NCBI RefSeq assembly: GCF_000718025.1
Contig: NZ_JODS01000001.1
Coordinates: 434,001 to 498,000 of the forward strand
Reading direction: 5' to 3'
DNA length: 64,000 nt
From: Kitasatospora purpeofusca
Lineage (GTDB): Bacteria; Actinomycetota; Actinomycetes; Streptomycetales; Streptomycetaceae
Each line of letters starts with the position of its first letter. The first letter of the stretch is position 1. Below are positions 9,045 to 17,784 of the stretch, in pieces. The position numbers and the translations under genes were made by a program. The notes beneath the pieces were generated by a model. The model searched no databases. It saw only the letters and a program-made list of their open reading frames with translations, and was not told where the DNA came from.

Positions 9045-11485
9045 CCACCCGGGCCAAACTGACCGTGTACTCGGCGCTGGCCACCGCCCTGGCCGCGCTC
9101 TGCCTCACCCCGCTGCTGACCACCAAGGGCTGGATCACCCACGCCTTCCTGGTGGTCGCGGTCGTCGCGGCGGTCGGCGCCGGACTGCGGCGCACGCCGT
9201 TCTACCGGTGGACCGTCCCGGCCGGCCAGTTGCTGGCCCTGTTCCTGCTGCTGCTGATCGGCTTCGCCTCCTCGGCCGCGGTCTTCGGCGGCCTGGTGCC
9301 CGGCCCCGAGTCGGTCCGGCTGCTCGGCCGGATCCTCTCCCAGGGGCTCCACGACGTCCGTGACTACGCCATCCCCGCCCCGCCCAGCCCCGGGCTGCGG
9401 CTCATCCTGGTCGGCTCGGTCGGTCTGATCGCCGTCGTGGTGGACACCGTCGCGGTCACCTACCGGCGCTCGGCGCTGGCCGGGCTGCCGCTGCTCGCGC
9501 TCTACTCGATCGGCAACGGCCTGGCCGGGGACGACGGGAACTGGCTCTGGTTCGCCACCGCCGCCGCCGGCTACCTGGTACTGCTCTTCGCCGAGGGCCA
9601 GGACCGGGTCTCCCGCTGGGGCCGGATCTTCCGCGGCTCCGAGCGGGACGGCGAAGGGAGCGGCACGCTCGGCCGGAGCGGCCAGCAGGTCGGCGTCCTG
9701 GCGCTGGCGCTCGCCCTGCTGCTGCCGGTGTTCCTGCCGCGCTGGGACTCCGGCCTGGTGCACAGCGGCACCGGCACCGGTGCCAGCACCGGCGGTGCGG
9801 TCAGCAGCCTGGACCCGCTGATCACCCTGACCGGCGCGATCCCCAAGCCGCGCAACATCGAACTGTTCAGCTACAAGTCCGACAGCCCGGCCGCCGACTC
9901 CACCTATCTGCGCACCGGTTCGCTGGACGCCTTCGACGGCGTCGGCTGGAAGCGCAGCTCGGGCGCCACGGTGCCGTTCGCCGGCACCTTCCCCGCCCCC
10001 GAGGGGCTGCGCAGCGCCGACCTGGCCGAGCAGCTGAAGGCCGAGGTCCGGATCGGCTCCCAGCTGGAGGACGCCTGGCTGCCGATGCCCTACCCGGCGG
10101 TCGGCGTCACCCTCCACGACAACTCCGCCTGGCAGCTCGACCCGGTCACCTCCAGCCTCCTGCCGGCCAGGGAGAAGGCGATCAAGGGCCTCAACTACAC
10201 CGTCAACGCCCTGGACGTCCGGCCGACCGCGACCGTCCTGCGCACCGTGCCGACCCCGCCCGAGCGGATCCGCGACCAGTACCTCGTGGTGCCGCGCGAC
10301 CTGCCGCCGGTGGTCCGGGACACCGCCCTGCGGGTCACCGGGAAGGCGAAGACCGGGTACGACAAGGCGGTCGCCCTGCGCGACTGGTTCACCGGCCCCG
10401 AGTTCACCTACGACGCCACCACCAGGACCGACAGCGGCAGCGACGCGATGAAGGACTTCCTGGAGCGCCGCCGCGGCTTCTGCGTCCACTTCGCGTCCAC
10501 CATGGCCGTGATGGCCCGCATCCTGGGCGTCCCGGCCCGGGTCGCGCTCGGCTTCACCCCCGGCAACACCAAGGGCAGCAACGTCTACTCGGTGACCGAC
10601 GCGATGTACCACGCCTGGCCCGAGCTGTACTTCGAGGGCTACGGCTGGCTGCGCTTCGAGCCCACCCCGACCCGCGGCGTCCAGCCCGACTACTCGGACC
10701 CGGTCTCCTCCCCGGCCACCCAGCCGACCACCCAGCCGACCGTCGAGCCGCAGGCCAGCGCGCCGGTCCAGCTGCCGTCCGCCAACCCGGACTGCGACGC
10801 GAAGCTGCGCCGGACCGGGGACTGCGGTGAGCGGCCCGAGAGCGCCGGGGCCGCCGGCGAGGAGTCCTGGCTGCTCTCCGGGAAGGTCCTGACCGGCCTG
10901 GCCGCGGTCGCGCTGGTGCTGCTCCTGCTGCTCACCCCGATGGTCTGGCGGGCCCGGCTGCGCCGGCGCCGGCTGGGCGGGAGCGGGCGGCGGCGCCCCG
11001 GCGGGCCGGGAGCGGTCCCGCTCACCGACGCGCAGGTGCTGGCCGCCTGGGACGAACTGATCGACTCCGCCTGGGACCTCGGCATCCCGCCGGACGACTC
11101 GCGCACCCCGCGCGCCGCCGCCCGCCGGATCGCCGAGGCCGCCGAGCTGGACGAAGGCGCGACGGCGGCCGCCGGCCGGGTGGCACTGGCCACCGAACGG
11201 GTGCTCTACGCCCGTTCCGCGGAGGTCGGGGACCCGCTCGCGGCCGACGTCAGGACCGCCAGGGAAGGCCTGCGGGCGCACGCCGGACGGCGCGGCCGGA
11301 TCCGGGCCCTGCTGCTGCCGGCCTCCTCCGCGCAGTTGCGGTGGCGGATCTCGGAAGCCCTGCTGACGGCCCGGCTCGCGGTCGGCGGCCTGCTCGCCCG
11401 GGTGGCCGGCGCGGTCACCGGGCCGGTCCGCCGGCTGACCGCCCGCCGCCCCGGCCGGGGCGGCCGCGGCGGCCCGGCGTCCTGA
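9041..11485 (+). CDS. TgpA-like membrane transglutaminase
   Basis: 814 residues. A block of about six membrane segments covers the first 230 residues. A periplasmic-side DUF3488-type region comes next, then a transglutaminase-like core with Cys 481 (RRGFCVHFASTMA) and His 524 (MYHAWPEL), then a Pro/Thr linker, one more membrane segment (about 625-645), and a cytoplasmic C-terminal DUF4129-like domain. This matches TgpA-type proteins encoded with MoxR and DUF58. The substrate is unknown; an envelope cross-linking or proteolytic role is inferred. GTG at 9041 overlaps the DUF58 stop. A perfect hairpin terminator follows the stop. Confidence 0.88.
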   Translation: MTTRAKLTVYSALATALAALCLTPLLTTKGWITHAFLVVAVVAAVGAGLRRTPFYRWTVPAGQLLALFLLLLIGFASSAAVFGGLVPGPESVRLLGRILSQGLHDVRDYAIPAPPSPGLRLILVGSVGLIAVVVDTVAVTYRRSALAGLPLLALYSIGNGLAGDDGNWLWFATAAAGYLVLLFAEGQDRVSRWGRIFRGSERDGEGSGTLGRSGQQVGVLALALALLLPVFLPRWDSGLVHSGTGTGASTGGAVSSLDPLITLTGAIPKPRNIELFSYKSDSPAADSTYLRTGSLDAFDGVGWKRSSGATVPFAGTFPAPEGLRSADLAEQLKAEVRIGSQLEDAWLPMPYPAVGVTLHDNSAWQLDPVTSSLLPAREKAIKGLNYTVNALDVRPTATVLRTVPTPPERIRDQYLVVPRDLPPVVRDTALRVTGKAKTGYDKAVALRDWFTGPEFTYDATTRTDSGSDAMKDFLERRRGFCVHFASTMAVMARILGVPARVALGFTPGNTKGSNVYSVTDAMYHAWPELYFEGYGWLRFEPTPTRGVQPDYSDPVSSPATQPTTQPTVEPQASAPVQLPSANPDCDAKLRRTGDCGERPESAGAAGEESWLLSGKVLTGLAAVALVLLLLLTPMVWRARLRRRRLGGSGRRRPGGPGAVPLTDAQVLAAWDELIDSAWDLGIPPDDSRTPRAAARRIAEAAELDEGATAAAGRVALATERVLYARSAEVGDPLAADVRTAREGLRAHAGRRGRIRALLLPASSAQLRWRISEALLTARLAVGGLLARVAGAVTGPVRRLTARRPGRGGRGGPAS

Positions 11486-11500
11486 CCCCGGACGCGGATA

Positions 11501-11540
11501 CGAAGAGGGCGGGCAGTCGGTCGACTGCCCGCCCTCTTCG
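11501..11540. terminator. Bidirectional intrinsic terminator, 19-bp perfect stem
   Basis: Arms 11501-11519 and 11522-11540 are perfect inverted repeats with a 2-nt centre. It sits between the convergent transglutaminase and DUF3040 genes and can serve both strands. No long T run, as is usual in high-GC actinomycetes. Confidence 0.85.
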
Positions 11541-11573
11541 CGTCCGTACCGGCGGCGGTACGGACCTCAGGTC

Positions 11574-11966
11574 TCAGAATCCGCCACCGGTCTGCTCGTC
11601 GCGCCGGCGCTGCCAGCGCTGCTCGACCCGGTCCATCATCCCCGCCTTGCGGCGCGGCGCGGCGGCCGGACCGGCTTGCTGCGCCTGCCCGGCGGGACCG
11701 CGGCGCCAGCCCGTCACGGCGAAGACGGCGCACCCGAGCATCACCAGGAAGCCGACCACACTGACCCAGATCTGATTGGGTACGACCATGCCGCCCATCA
11801 ACAGGCCGATACCGACCACGAAGCCGCCGACGGCGAGATAGACCCGTCGACGGGTGTAGGTGCGCAGACCGGTTCCCTCGAGCGCCGTAGCGAATTTGGG
11901 ATCTTCGGCGTACAGCGCTCGCTCCATCTGGTCGAGCAGTCGCTGCTCGTGCTCCGAGAGCGGCAC
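11574..11966 (-). CDS. DUF3040 domain-containing small membrane protein
   Basis: 130 residues. The N-terminal MPLSEHEQRLLDQMERALYA is the hallmark of DUF3040. Two membrane segments follow (VYLAVGGFVVGIGLLMGG and WVSVVGFLVMLGCAVFAV), then a basic, Gln/Ala-rich tail. Function unknown. GTG start at 11966 with GGAGGA about 5 nt upstream. Single gene with its own terminator shared with the operon on the other strand. Confidence 0.85.
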   Translation of the reverse strand: MPLSEHEQRLLDQMERALYAEDPKFATALEGTGLRTYTRRRVYLAVGGFVVGIGLLMGGMVVPNQIWVSVVGFLVMLGCAVFAVTGWRRGPAGQAQQAGPAAAPRRKAGMMDRVEQRWQRRRDEQTGGGF

Positions 11967-12374
11967 GGAGTCCTCCTACTCGTCGGTCGCGGGTGCGACC
12001 GGTCCGCCGCCCCGGTCGGGGTGGCAAGTCCAATCAGCCTTCAGAACACGCGGTCGGACGCCTGTGCGGGGGCCCGGGCCCGTGTCGTCCATATGCCCCG
12101 AGCATCCGGCGGTCATGCTTTCCGGCTTTACCCAGATCATACGGTCCACGGGCTCGCGACGGAGTGGTCGACCACGCGTGGGCCCGGCCACTTCGGCGGC
12201 TCCTCGCCGCACCACACTCAACGCGGCGGCGGCCGGACTAGTGCCCGATCCGATGGAATCGGTCCGGACCTGGGGAGATCCCGAGGAGAAGGCGGGGAAA
12301 CGAGCGGGGGACGCGCCGTCGGTCCGTCGGCGAACGGTGGGAGTTCCGTCGGCGAACGACGGCGGTCCGCCCGG
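11967..12374. other. Intergenic region upstream of DUF3040 and downstream of the methyltransferase
   Basis: About 400 bp with no convincing gene on either strand. A 14-bp direct repeat TCCGTCGGCGAACG occurs at 12323-12336 and 12345-12358 (22-nt period). I see no clear promoter or terminator. Confidence 0.3.
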
Positions 12375-13127
12375 TCAGCCCAGGGTGGCCAGCAGGTGGA
12401 GCTGGGTCGCCACGGCGTGGAAGGCCGGCTGCCCGGCGGCGGCCTCCTCCAGCTTGAGCAGCGCCTCCATCGCGCCGGGCTCGGTGTCCACCAGGACGCC
12501 CGGGACGAGGTCGGCGAAGACCCGGACGCCGTGCACCGACTCGACCCGCAGGCCGGCCCCGACCGCCAGCCGGTCCAGCTCCTCACCGGTGAAGCGGCGC
12601 GGCATCGGGTCCTGCTCGCCCCAGCGGCCGTCGGCGGCGCCCAGCACCGCGCGGGCCTCGGCGAAGTGGCCGCCGAGCGCCCGGGCCAGCACCGCGCCGT
12701 TGCGGTTGGCGGCCAGCAGGCTGACGAAGCCGCCCCGGCGCAGGGTGCCGGCCAGGCTGCCGAGCGCCTCCGCCGGGTCGTCCACGACCTCCAGCACGCC
12801 GTGGCAGAGCACCGCGTCGACGGTGCCCGGCGGAACCAGCTCGGGGAGCGTCTGGGTGTCGCCCTGGACCGCGCGGACCAGATCGGTCACGCCGGCCTCG
12901 GCGGCCCGGCGCTCCAGGGCGAACAGCGCGTCCGGACTCGGGTCGACCACGGTGACGCGGTGGCCCAGCCGGGCCACCGGCACGGCGAAGTTGCCGGTGC
13001 CGCCACCGGTGTCGACCACGTCGAGGACCGGCTGGTCCAGCTCGGCCACCCGCTTCTCCAGGGCGGCCCGCACCACCTCCCACACCACGGCGGTACGCAG
13101 GGCGCTGCGGGGACGCGTCGGGTACAA
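12375..13127 (-). CDS. Class I SAM-dependent methyltransferase
   Basis: About 250 residues. SAM-binding motif I is VLDVVDTGGGTGNFAVPVA; motif II contains VVDPSPDALFALERRA; VDAVLCHGVLEVVDDP fits motif IV; LRRGGFVSLLAANRN fits the following strand. Substrate unknown. The longest frame opens at GTG 13145, but that GTG has no ribosome site and its own codons form AAGGAG, placed 7 nt before TTG 13127. I therefore take TTG 13127 as the start. Stands alone between DUF3040 and an HEPN-type gene, same strand. Confidence 0.8.
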   Translation of the reverse strand: MYPTRPRSALRTAVVWEVVRAALEKRVAELDQPVLDVVDTGGGTGNFAVPVARLGHRVTVVDPSPDALFALERRAAEAGVTDLVRAVQGDTQTLPELVPPGTVDAVLCHGVLEVVDDPAEALGSLAGTLRRGGFVSLLAANRNGAVLARALGGHFAEARAVLGAADGRWGEQDPMPRRFTGEELDRLAVGAGLRVESVHGVRVFADLVPGVLVDTEPGAMEALLKLEEAAAGQPAFHAVATQLHLLATLG

Positions 13128-13234
13128 GGCGAGGCTCCTTGGCACGTGCAGGGTCGATCAGGTTGTCCCCAACCTTAGACCGACCGCTCCCCCTCCCCTG
13201 TCCCCCGCCCCGCTCCGAGCGGCCCCGCCCCCGG

Positions 13235-13828
13235 TCAACCGGCCTCCCGGGTGTCGGCGTCCGCCCCGTCCTCCCCGCCCGCGCCGTCCAGCGGCAGCCG
13301 CGGGGCGGGCGGGGCGGCCCGCAGGCCGAGCAGGCGCTCGACCAGCCGGAGGAACAGGGCGGAGTTGCGGATCAGGTCGTCGGCGTCACGGGCCGAGGCG
13401 GCCCCCTTGATGCCCGCCTCGGCGGCCGCCCTGCGGCGCGCGCCCGCGGCGAAGTACGGCGCCCACTCGGCGAGCTCGGGCGCCACCTCGGGCAGGACCT
13501 CCCAGGCGCTGCGGATCGCCCGGCGGCGGCGTTCGCTCTTCTCCGGGCGGCCGCGCACGGCGAGCACCGCCGCCACCGTGCGCAGCGCCGCGAGGTGCGC
13601 GGCGGCGTACCGCTCCAGCGGGTCCGGCAGGGAGCGGGCGCGGTCGAGGGTGCGGTGGGCCTCGGCCAGCAGGTCGAGTGCGGCGGGCGGGGCGGCGAGG
13701 CGGCGCAGCACCGGGTCGGCCCCGGTGTCGGCGGCCGGACGGTGGGCGGAGGCGCGCGGCGCGGCCCCCGGTCGGTAGGCGGCGGAGTGGAGGCGGGCGG
13801 TGACGTGCTCAGGGTGACTGATGGTCAT
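13235..13828 (-). CDS. SAV_6107-type HEPN domain protein
   Basis: 197 residues, mostly helical, Ala/Arg rich. The part from about residue 50 (DPVLRRLAAPPAALDLLAEA, then RSLPDPLERYAAAHLAALR and the SAWEVLPEVAPELAEWAPYFA region) matches the actinobacterial family annotated as SAV_6107-like HEPN. HEPN folds are often RNases or nucleotide-binding, but I see no clear Rx4-6H motif, so catalytic activity is not claimed. ATG at 13828 is preferred over an upstream in-frame start because GGGGAG lies just before it. Confidence 0.7.
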   Translation of the reverse strand: MTISHPEHVTARLHSAAYRPGAAPRASAHRPAADTGADPVLRRLAAPPAALDLLAEAHRTLDRARSLPDPLERYAAAHLAALRTVAAVLAVRGRPEKSERRRRAIRSAWEVLPEVAPELAEWAPYFAAGARRRAAAEAGIKGAASARDADDLIRNSALFLRLVERLLGLRAAPPAPRLPLDGAGGEDGADADTREAG

Positions 13829-13903
13829 GGTCTCCCCCGTTCCGAGGCAGCGCGCGGACCGGGTGGTCCGTGCTCCTCCATCGTGAACCGCACCACTGAC
13901 AAT

Positions 13904-13933
13904 TCGGCCCGCTGTCAAATCGGCCCGCTGTCA
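13904..13933. repeat. Tandem 14-bp repeat upstream of the HEPN-type gene
   Basis: TCGGCCCGCTGTCA occurs at 13904-13917 and again at 13920-13933 (16-nt period). It lies about 75-105 bp upstream of the HEPN-type gene and could be an operator or promoter duplication. The surrounding gap 13829-14428 carries no convincing gene; it also holds the palindrome at 14295-14326. Confidence 0.4.
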
Positions 13934-14294
13934 CATAGGCCCGGGGCGACTCGGCCTCCTGGCAGTGCGGTCCGGCGGCGACTCGCCCCGGGAGCGGTCC
14001 GGTCGCCCTCGCCGGTCGCCGAAGCGCCGTCCCCCACGGACGGCGCTTCGGAACTCCCGGTCCCCCCGGAGGTGCCGGTCCCCCCTGACCCGCTCCGCCG
14101 CCCCGTGCCGGCGGTGCGCGGTCTCCGACCGGCTCCGGGGCGGACACCCCCCTCGACACGCTTCCGCCGGTCCCCCGTGACCGCCGGACGCCGATCGTCC
14201 GCCCCTCGGGCCGCAGGCGCCCGACGCGCCGCCGTCCCGGTGCCACCACTGTGACGTCTTCGCAGGTCGCGGGGCATCCGTGCAGGTACTCAAT

Positions 14295-14326
14295 CGCCGG
14301 TCTGAGTATCCGTACTCAGACCGGCG
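14295..14326. promoter_or_regulatory. Perfect 14-bp-arm palindrome containing a MacR-type box
   Basis: Arms 14295-14308 and 14313-14326 are perfect inverted repeats around TCCG. The core TGAGTATCCGTACTCA (14303-14318) differs by one base from the TGAGTACnnGTACTCA motif I recall for the MacR response regulator of S. coelicolor. A further GTACTCA half site lies at 14286-14292. It is about 105 bp upstream of a membrane-protein gene, and macRS itself is encoded at 32-34 kb of this window. Confidence 0.6.
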
Positions 14327-14428
14327 GGGGCGGGAACCGCGGGCCCCGGCGGCGGCGTCCCGGTACGGTACGGCGAGGCCGGACCGAACACCGGACCGGG
14401 TCGCGAGCAGGAAACGGACGGGGAACCG

Positions 14429-15064
14429 ATGACGATCGTCCCGCTGATCTTCACCAGCGGACTGGCGAGCGGGATCAACGCGTACGCGGTGGTCCTGCTG
14501 CTCGGCCTGCTGGGCCGGTTCGGCGGGGCCGACTCGGTCCCGCCGGCCCTGGAGCGCACCGATGTGCTGATCGCGGCCGCCGTGCTCTTCCTGCTGGAGG
14601 CGGTGGCCGACAAGATCCCCTACGTGGACACCGTCTGGGACGCCGTCCACACCGTGATCCGCCCGATCGCCGGCGCCACCGTCGGCGCCCTGATCGCCGC
14701 CGCCACCACCGACCCGGGCTCGCTGGGCGAGGTCGCGGCGGGCGCGATGGGCGGCACCACGGCGCTGGTCAGCCATCTGGTGAAGGCCTCGCTGCGGATG
14801 GCGGTGAACACCTCGCCGGAGCCGGCCAGCAACATCGTGGTCTCGCTGGCCGAGGACATCTCGGTGGCCGGGCTGGTCACCCTGGCGATCTTCCACCCCT
14901 GGCTGGCCGCCTCGATCTCCGCCGTACTGCTGCTGGTCGGCATCCTGCTGGTGTGGTTCGCGATCAACCGGATCCGCGCCTTCCGCGCCCGCCGCCGCGA
15001 ACGCCGCACCGCCCGCGCCGCCGCCGGACGCCCGGTGGCGGAGGAGGCTCCCTACCGGACCTAG
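14429..15064 (+). CDS. DUF4126 integral membrane protein
   Basis: 211 residues with about four to five hydrophobic segments: PLIFTSGLASGINAYAVVLL, a second around residue 50, the glycine-rich PIAGATVGALIAAATTDPG, and paired C-terminal segments ending in a strongly basic tail (RARRRERRTARAAAGR). This matches DUF4126; molecular function unknown. ATG at 14429 with ACGGGGAACCG upstream. Likely target of the palindrome about 105 bp upstream. Ten bp from the next gene. Confidence 0.8.
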   Translation: MTIVPLIFTSGLASGINAYAVVLLLGLLGRFGGADSVPPALERTDVLIAAAVLFLLEAVADKIPYVDTVWDAVHTVIRPIAGATVGALIAAATTDPGSLGEVAAGAMGGTTALVSHLVKASLRMAVNTSPEPASNIVVSLAEDISVAGLVTLAIFHPWLAASISAVLLLVGILLVWFAINRIRAFRARRRERRTARAAAGRPVAEEAPYRT

Positions 15065-15073
15065 GATCGAGCC

Positions 15074-16585
15074 ATGGCACGGATCGTCATCATCGGCGCA
15101 GGTATGAGCGGACTCGCGGCGGCCTCGCGGCTGGCGACCCTCGGACACAAGGTGACGGTCTGCGAGGCACGGGACACCTACGGCGGCATGGTCGGCCGCT
15201 ACGAGCGGGACGGCTTCGCCTTCGACACCGGCCCCGGCCTGCTCACCCTGCCCGCCGTCTACCGCGACCTCGCGCTGAAGACCGGGCGCGAGCCGCTGGA
15301 GGAGCTGGTGCGGCTGCGCCCGGTCGATCCGGAGAGCCGGCACCTCTTCCCCGACGGCACCGCGGTGTCCCTCCCCAACGCCTCCCGGGGCGGGGTGGTC
15401 CGGGCCCTGGACGAGGCCTTCGGCCCCGGCACCGGGGAGCGGTGGGCCGCCGTGCTCAACCACGGCCGCACGGTCTGGGAGGCCACCCGCCGCCCGCTGC
15501 TGGAGGAGCCGCTGCCGGCCGACCCCACGCCGCTGCACACCGACCCGTACCCGGTGCCGGGCGCGGCCCCGGCCCGGCGCGGCCTGTTCGGCCGGCGGCG
15601 CGCCCCGCGCCGGTGGACGCTCGCCGACGTCGCCGCGGAGGAGCTCGGCGGACACCCCGGGCTGACCGCCCTGCTGCACGAGCACGCGCTGCGGTTCGGC
15701 CTCGATCCGCGCACCGCCCCCGCCGGGGCCACCGTGCTGCCGTACATGGAGCAGTCCTTCGGCGTCTGGTACGTCGAGGGCGGCCTGCGCGCCCTGGCCG
15801 ACGCCTTCTTCCGCCGCTGCGAGCAGCGCAAGGTGGAGTTCCGGTTCGGGACGCCGGTCGCCCGGGTGGTCGTCGAGGACGGCCGGGTGACCGGTGTGCA
15901 GACCAAGGGCGACCGGATCGACGCCGACCTGGTGGTCTCCTCGATCGACGCGCGAGTGCTGCACACCCAGTGGATGGGCCCGGCCGAGAGCTCGGACGAC
16001 TGGCCCGAATCGGCCTCCCGGCTGCACTGCGTGCCCGGGCGGGTCGTGGTGCTGCTGGCGCTGCGCGGCGAACGCCCGGAAGGCACCCCGCACCGCACGG
16101 TCGTGCACTCCCCCGACCCGGCCACCGAGCTGGCGGGGCTGTTCGACACCGGAACGCCGATGGGCGACCGGCCGACCGTCCAGGTGCTGCGGCCGGACGA
16201 CCCCTCGCTGCACCCGGCGGGGCACGAGGCCGTGGTGCTGACCGCGACCACTCCGTCGCTGGACCTCGACTGGGGCGTGCCCGGCGTCCCGGAGGCCTTC
16301 GCCGACCGGATGCTCGACCAGGTCGACGCGGCGGGTCTGGGGCTGCGCGAGCGGATGCTCTGGCGGGTGGTCCGCACGCCCGAGCACACCGAGCGCGAGA
16401 CCGGCTCCTTCTTCGGCTCCGTCCCGCCGCCGGCCCTGGCGGGCCTCGACGGCGGCCTGCTCCAGGCTCCGAACGAGGACTACCCCGGCCTCTACCTCAC
16501 CGGCGGCGCCGCCCACCCCGGCGGCGGGCTGGCCCGGGTCGGCATGTCCGCCTGCATCGTGGCCAACCTCATCGGCCCGGCCTGA
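15074..16585 (+). CDS. FAD-dependent CrtI/phytoene-desaturase-like oxidoreductase
   Basis: 503 residues. N-terminal dinucleotide fold IVIIGAGMSGLAAASRLATLGH and the following acidic residue in VCEARDTYGG bind FAD; the C-terminal LYLTGGAAHPGGGLARVGMSA is the second flavin motif of the CrtI/amine-oxidase family. No carotenoid genes are nearby, so the substrate is open; it may act on another polyene or lipid. ATG at 15074 lies 10 nt after the DUF4126 stop. TAGGAT (15062-15067), overlapping that stop codon, could be a -10 box for a leaderless mRNA, or AGGA could be a weak ribosome site. Confidence 0.82.
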   Translation: MARIVIIGAGMSGLAAASRLATLGHKVTVCEARDTYGGMVGRYERDGFAFDTGPGLLTLPAVYRDLALKTGREPLEELVRLRPVDPESRHLFPDGTAVSLPNASRGGVVRALDEAFGPGTGERWAAVLNHGRTVWEATRRPLLEEPLPADPTPLHTDPYPVPGAAPARRGLFGRRRAPRRWTLADVAAEELGGHPGLTALLHEHALRFGLDPRTAPAGATVLPYMEQSFGVWYVEGGLRALADAFFRRCEQRKVEFRFGTPVARVVVEDGRVTGVQTKGDRIDADLVVSSIDARVLHTQWMGPAESSDDWPESASRLHCVPGRVVVLLALRGERPEGTPHRTVVHSPDPATELAGLFDTGTPMGDRPTVQVLRPDDPSLHPAGHEAVVLTATTPSLDLDWGVPGVPEAFADRMLDQVDAAGLGLRERMLWRVVRTPEHTERETGSFFGSVPPPALAGLDGGLLQAPNEDYPGLYLTGGAAHPGGGLARVGMSACIVANLIGPA

Positions 16586-16616
16586 GCCCCACCCGGGGCC
16601 CCGCCCGGCGCCCCGC

Positions 16617-16640
16617 CTGAGCCCCGCCGCCCGGGCTCAG
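16617..16640. terminator. Hairpin between convergent oxidoreductase and Gln-rich gene
   Basis: CTGAGCCC (16617-16624) pairs with GGGCTCAG (16633-16640). It overlaps the stop codon of the minus-strand gene and lies in the 50-bp gap between convergent genes. Confidence 0.5.
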
Positions 16641-17641
16641 CCCTGGTGCTGCTGCCAGGTGGGCTGCTGCTGGTAGCCGTACTGGTCGTACTGCGGCTGC
16701 TGCGGGATGCCGGTGGTGTGCTGCTGGTCGGGCTGCTGCTGGGCCTGCCACTGCTGCTGCTGTTGCTGCTGGTCGTAGCCGTACTGGCCGGTGTGCTGCG
16801 GGTCGTTCAGCGGATCGTGCTGCTGCTCGTGCGGCTGGGGCTGCTGGTAGGCCGCGTAGGGGTCCGGCTGCTGCTGGTAACCGCCGTACGGGTCCTGCTG
16901 CTGGTAGCCGCCGTAGCCCTGGTCGTAGCCGAACACCGGCTGCTGCTGGGCCTGCCACTGCTGCTGTTGCTGCTGGTCGTAGCCGTACTGGCCGGCCTGC
17001 TGCTGGAGCTGCTGCTGCGCCGGGTCGTAGCCGCCCTGGTAGGCCTCCGCGTAGGCGTCCTGCTGGGGCTGCTGGGACTGCTGCGACAGCGCCTGGGCGG
17101 TCTCGACCGCGTGGAGCACCTCGGTCTGCTGCTGCTCGTAGTAGGCGGCGGCGTAGACCCCGTCGGCGGCCAGCTCCTGCATCTCGAAGGCGGCGGTCTG
17201 CTCGACGGGCACCTCCTCCGGCAGCCGGGGCGCGCTGTCCGCGGCCGGCCGGGCCTCCTCGACGGCGCCGACCTCGCCGACCCGCTCCGCCGCGACCACG
17301 GTCGCGGCGGCGACCGCGCCGCCGCCGGTGAGCGCGCCGAGCAGCGGCACCTTGGCGAGCGGCCCGGGCAGGCTCCCGTCTGCGCGGCGCAGCGACCAGC
17401 CGGCCGCGTACCCGCGCTTCACCGAGAGCGTCACGAAGGTCTGGCCCACCGCGAACATCGCGGCGCCGCCGCCGATCACCGGGACCGAGCCCATCGCCAT
17501 GCCGCCGGCCACCGCGAGGAAGCCGACCAGGGCGAGGCCGCGCCAGTGCAGCGGGGCACGGTTCTGGAACAGCAGCTCGGCCACCAGCCAGAGCGCGACC
17601 ACCGCCAACGCGGCGTACAGCAGCAGGTACCCGATCCCCAT
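16637..17641 (-). CDS. Membrane protein with Gln/Tyr-rich low-complexity tail
   Basis: 334 residues. Three or so hydrophobic segments occupy the first 100 residues (IGYLLLYAALAVVALWLVAEL, LALVGFLAVAGGMAMGSV, GGAAMFAVGQTFVTL). A short acidic linker follows, then a 170-residue tail of Gln, Tyr, Gly, Asp and Pro. The tail contains two copies of a GQYGYDQ6-7WQAQQQP unit and several YGGYQQQ repeats. Such composition is prion-like and may drive condensation or sticky interaction. Function unknown. ATG at 17641 with GGAGGT about 11 nt upstream. It lies 143 bp downstream of metF on the same strand. Confidence 0.75.
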   Translation of the reverse strand: MGIGYLLLYAALAVVALWLVAELLFQNRAPLHWRGLALVGFLAVAGGMAMGSVPVIGGGAAMFAVGQTFVTLSVKRGYAAGWSLRRADGSLPGPLAKVPLLGALTGGGAVAAATVVAAERVGEVGAVEEARPAADSAPRLPEEVPVEQTAAFEMQELAADGVYAAAYYEQQQTEVLHAVETAQALSQQSQQPQQDAYAEAYQGGYDPAQQQLQQQAGQYGYDQQQQQQWQAQQQPVFGYDQGYGGYQQQDPYGGYQQQPDPYAAYQQPQPHEQQHDPLNDPQHTGQYGYDQQQQQQQWQAQQQPDQQHTTGIPQQPQYDQYGYQQQPTWQQHQG

Positions 17642-17784
17642 CCCGCCCGCTACCTCCAGTCGCGTGCCCGCGCCCGCCGCGCGTGTGCCGCGACTGTACC
17701 CGTTCAACGGCCCGGGTACCGCATCGCGTTCCCACCCGTCGGGCGTACCGGGAAGGACGTCCCGAAGGGTGGGAAGCGCGCAGC

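Noticed and set aside
12323..12358. Direct repeat TCCGTCGGCGAACG x2 as possible attachment site
   Set aside because: No integrase, tRNA or mobile gene nearby and copies are only 22 nt apart.
15074..16585. Carotenoid biosynthetic cluster around the CrtI-like gene
   Set aside because: No crtB, crtE-type partner adjacent or cyclase; the polyprenyl synthetase at 18.9 kb belongs to the conserved metF-linked neighbourhood instead.
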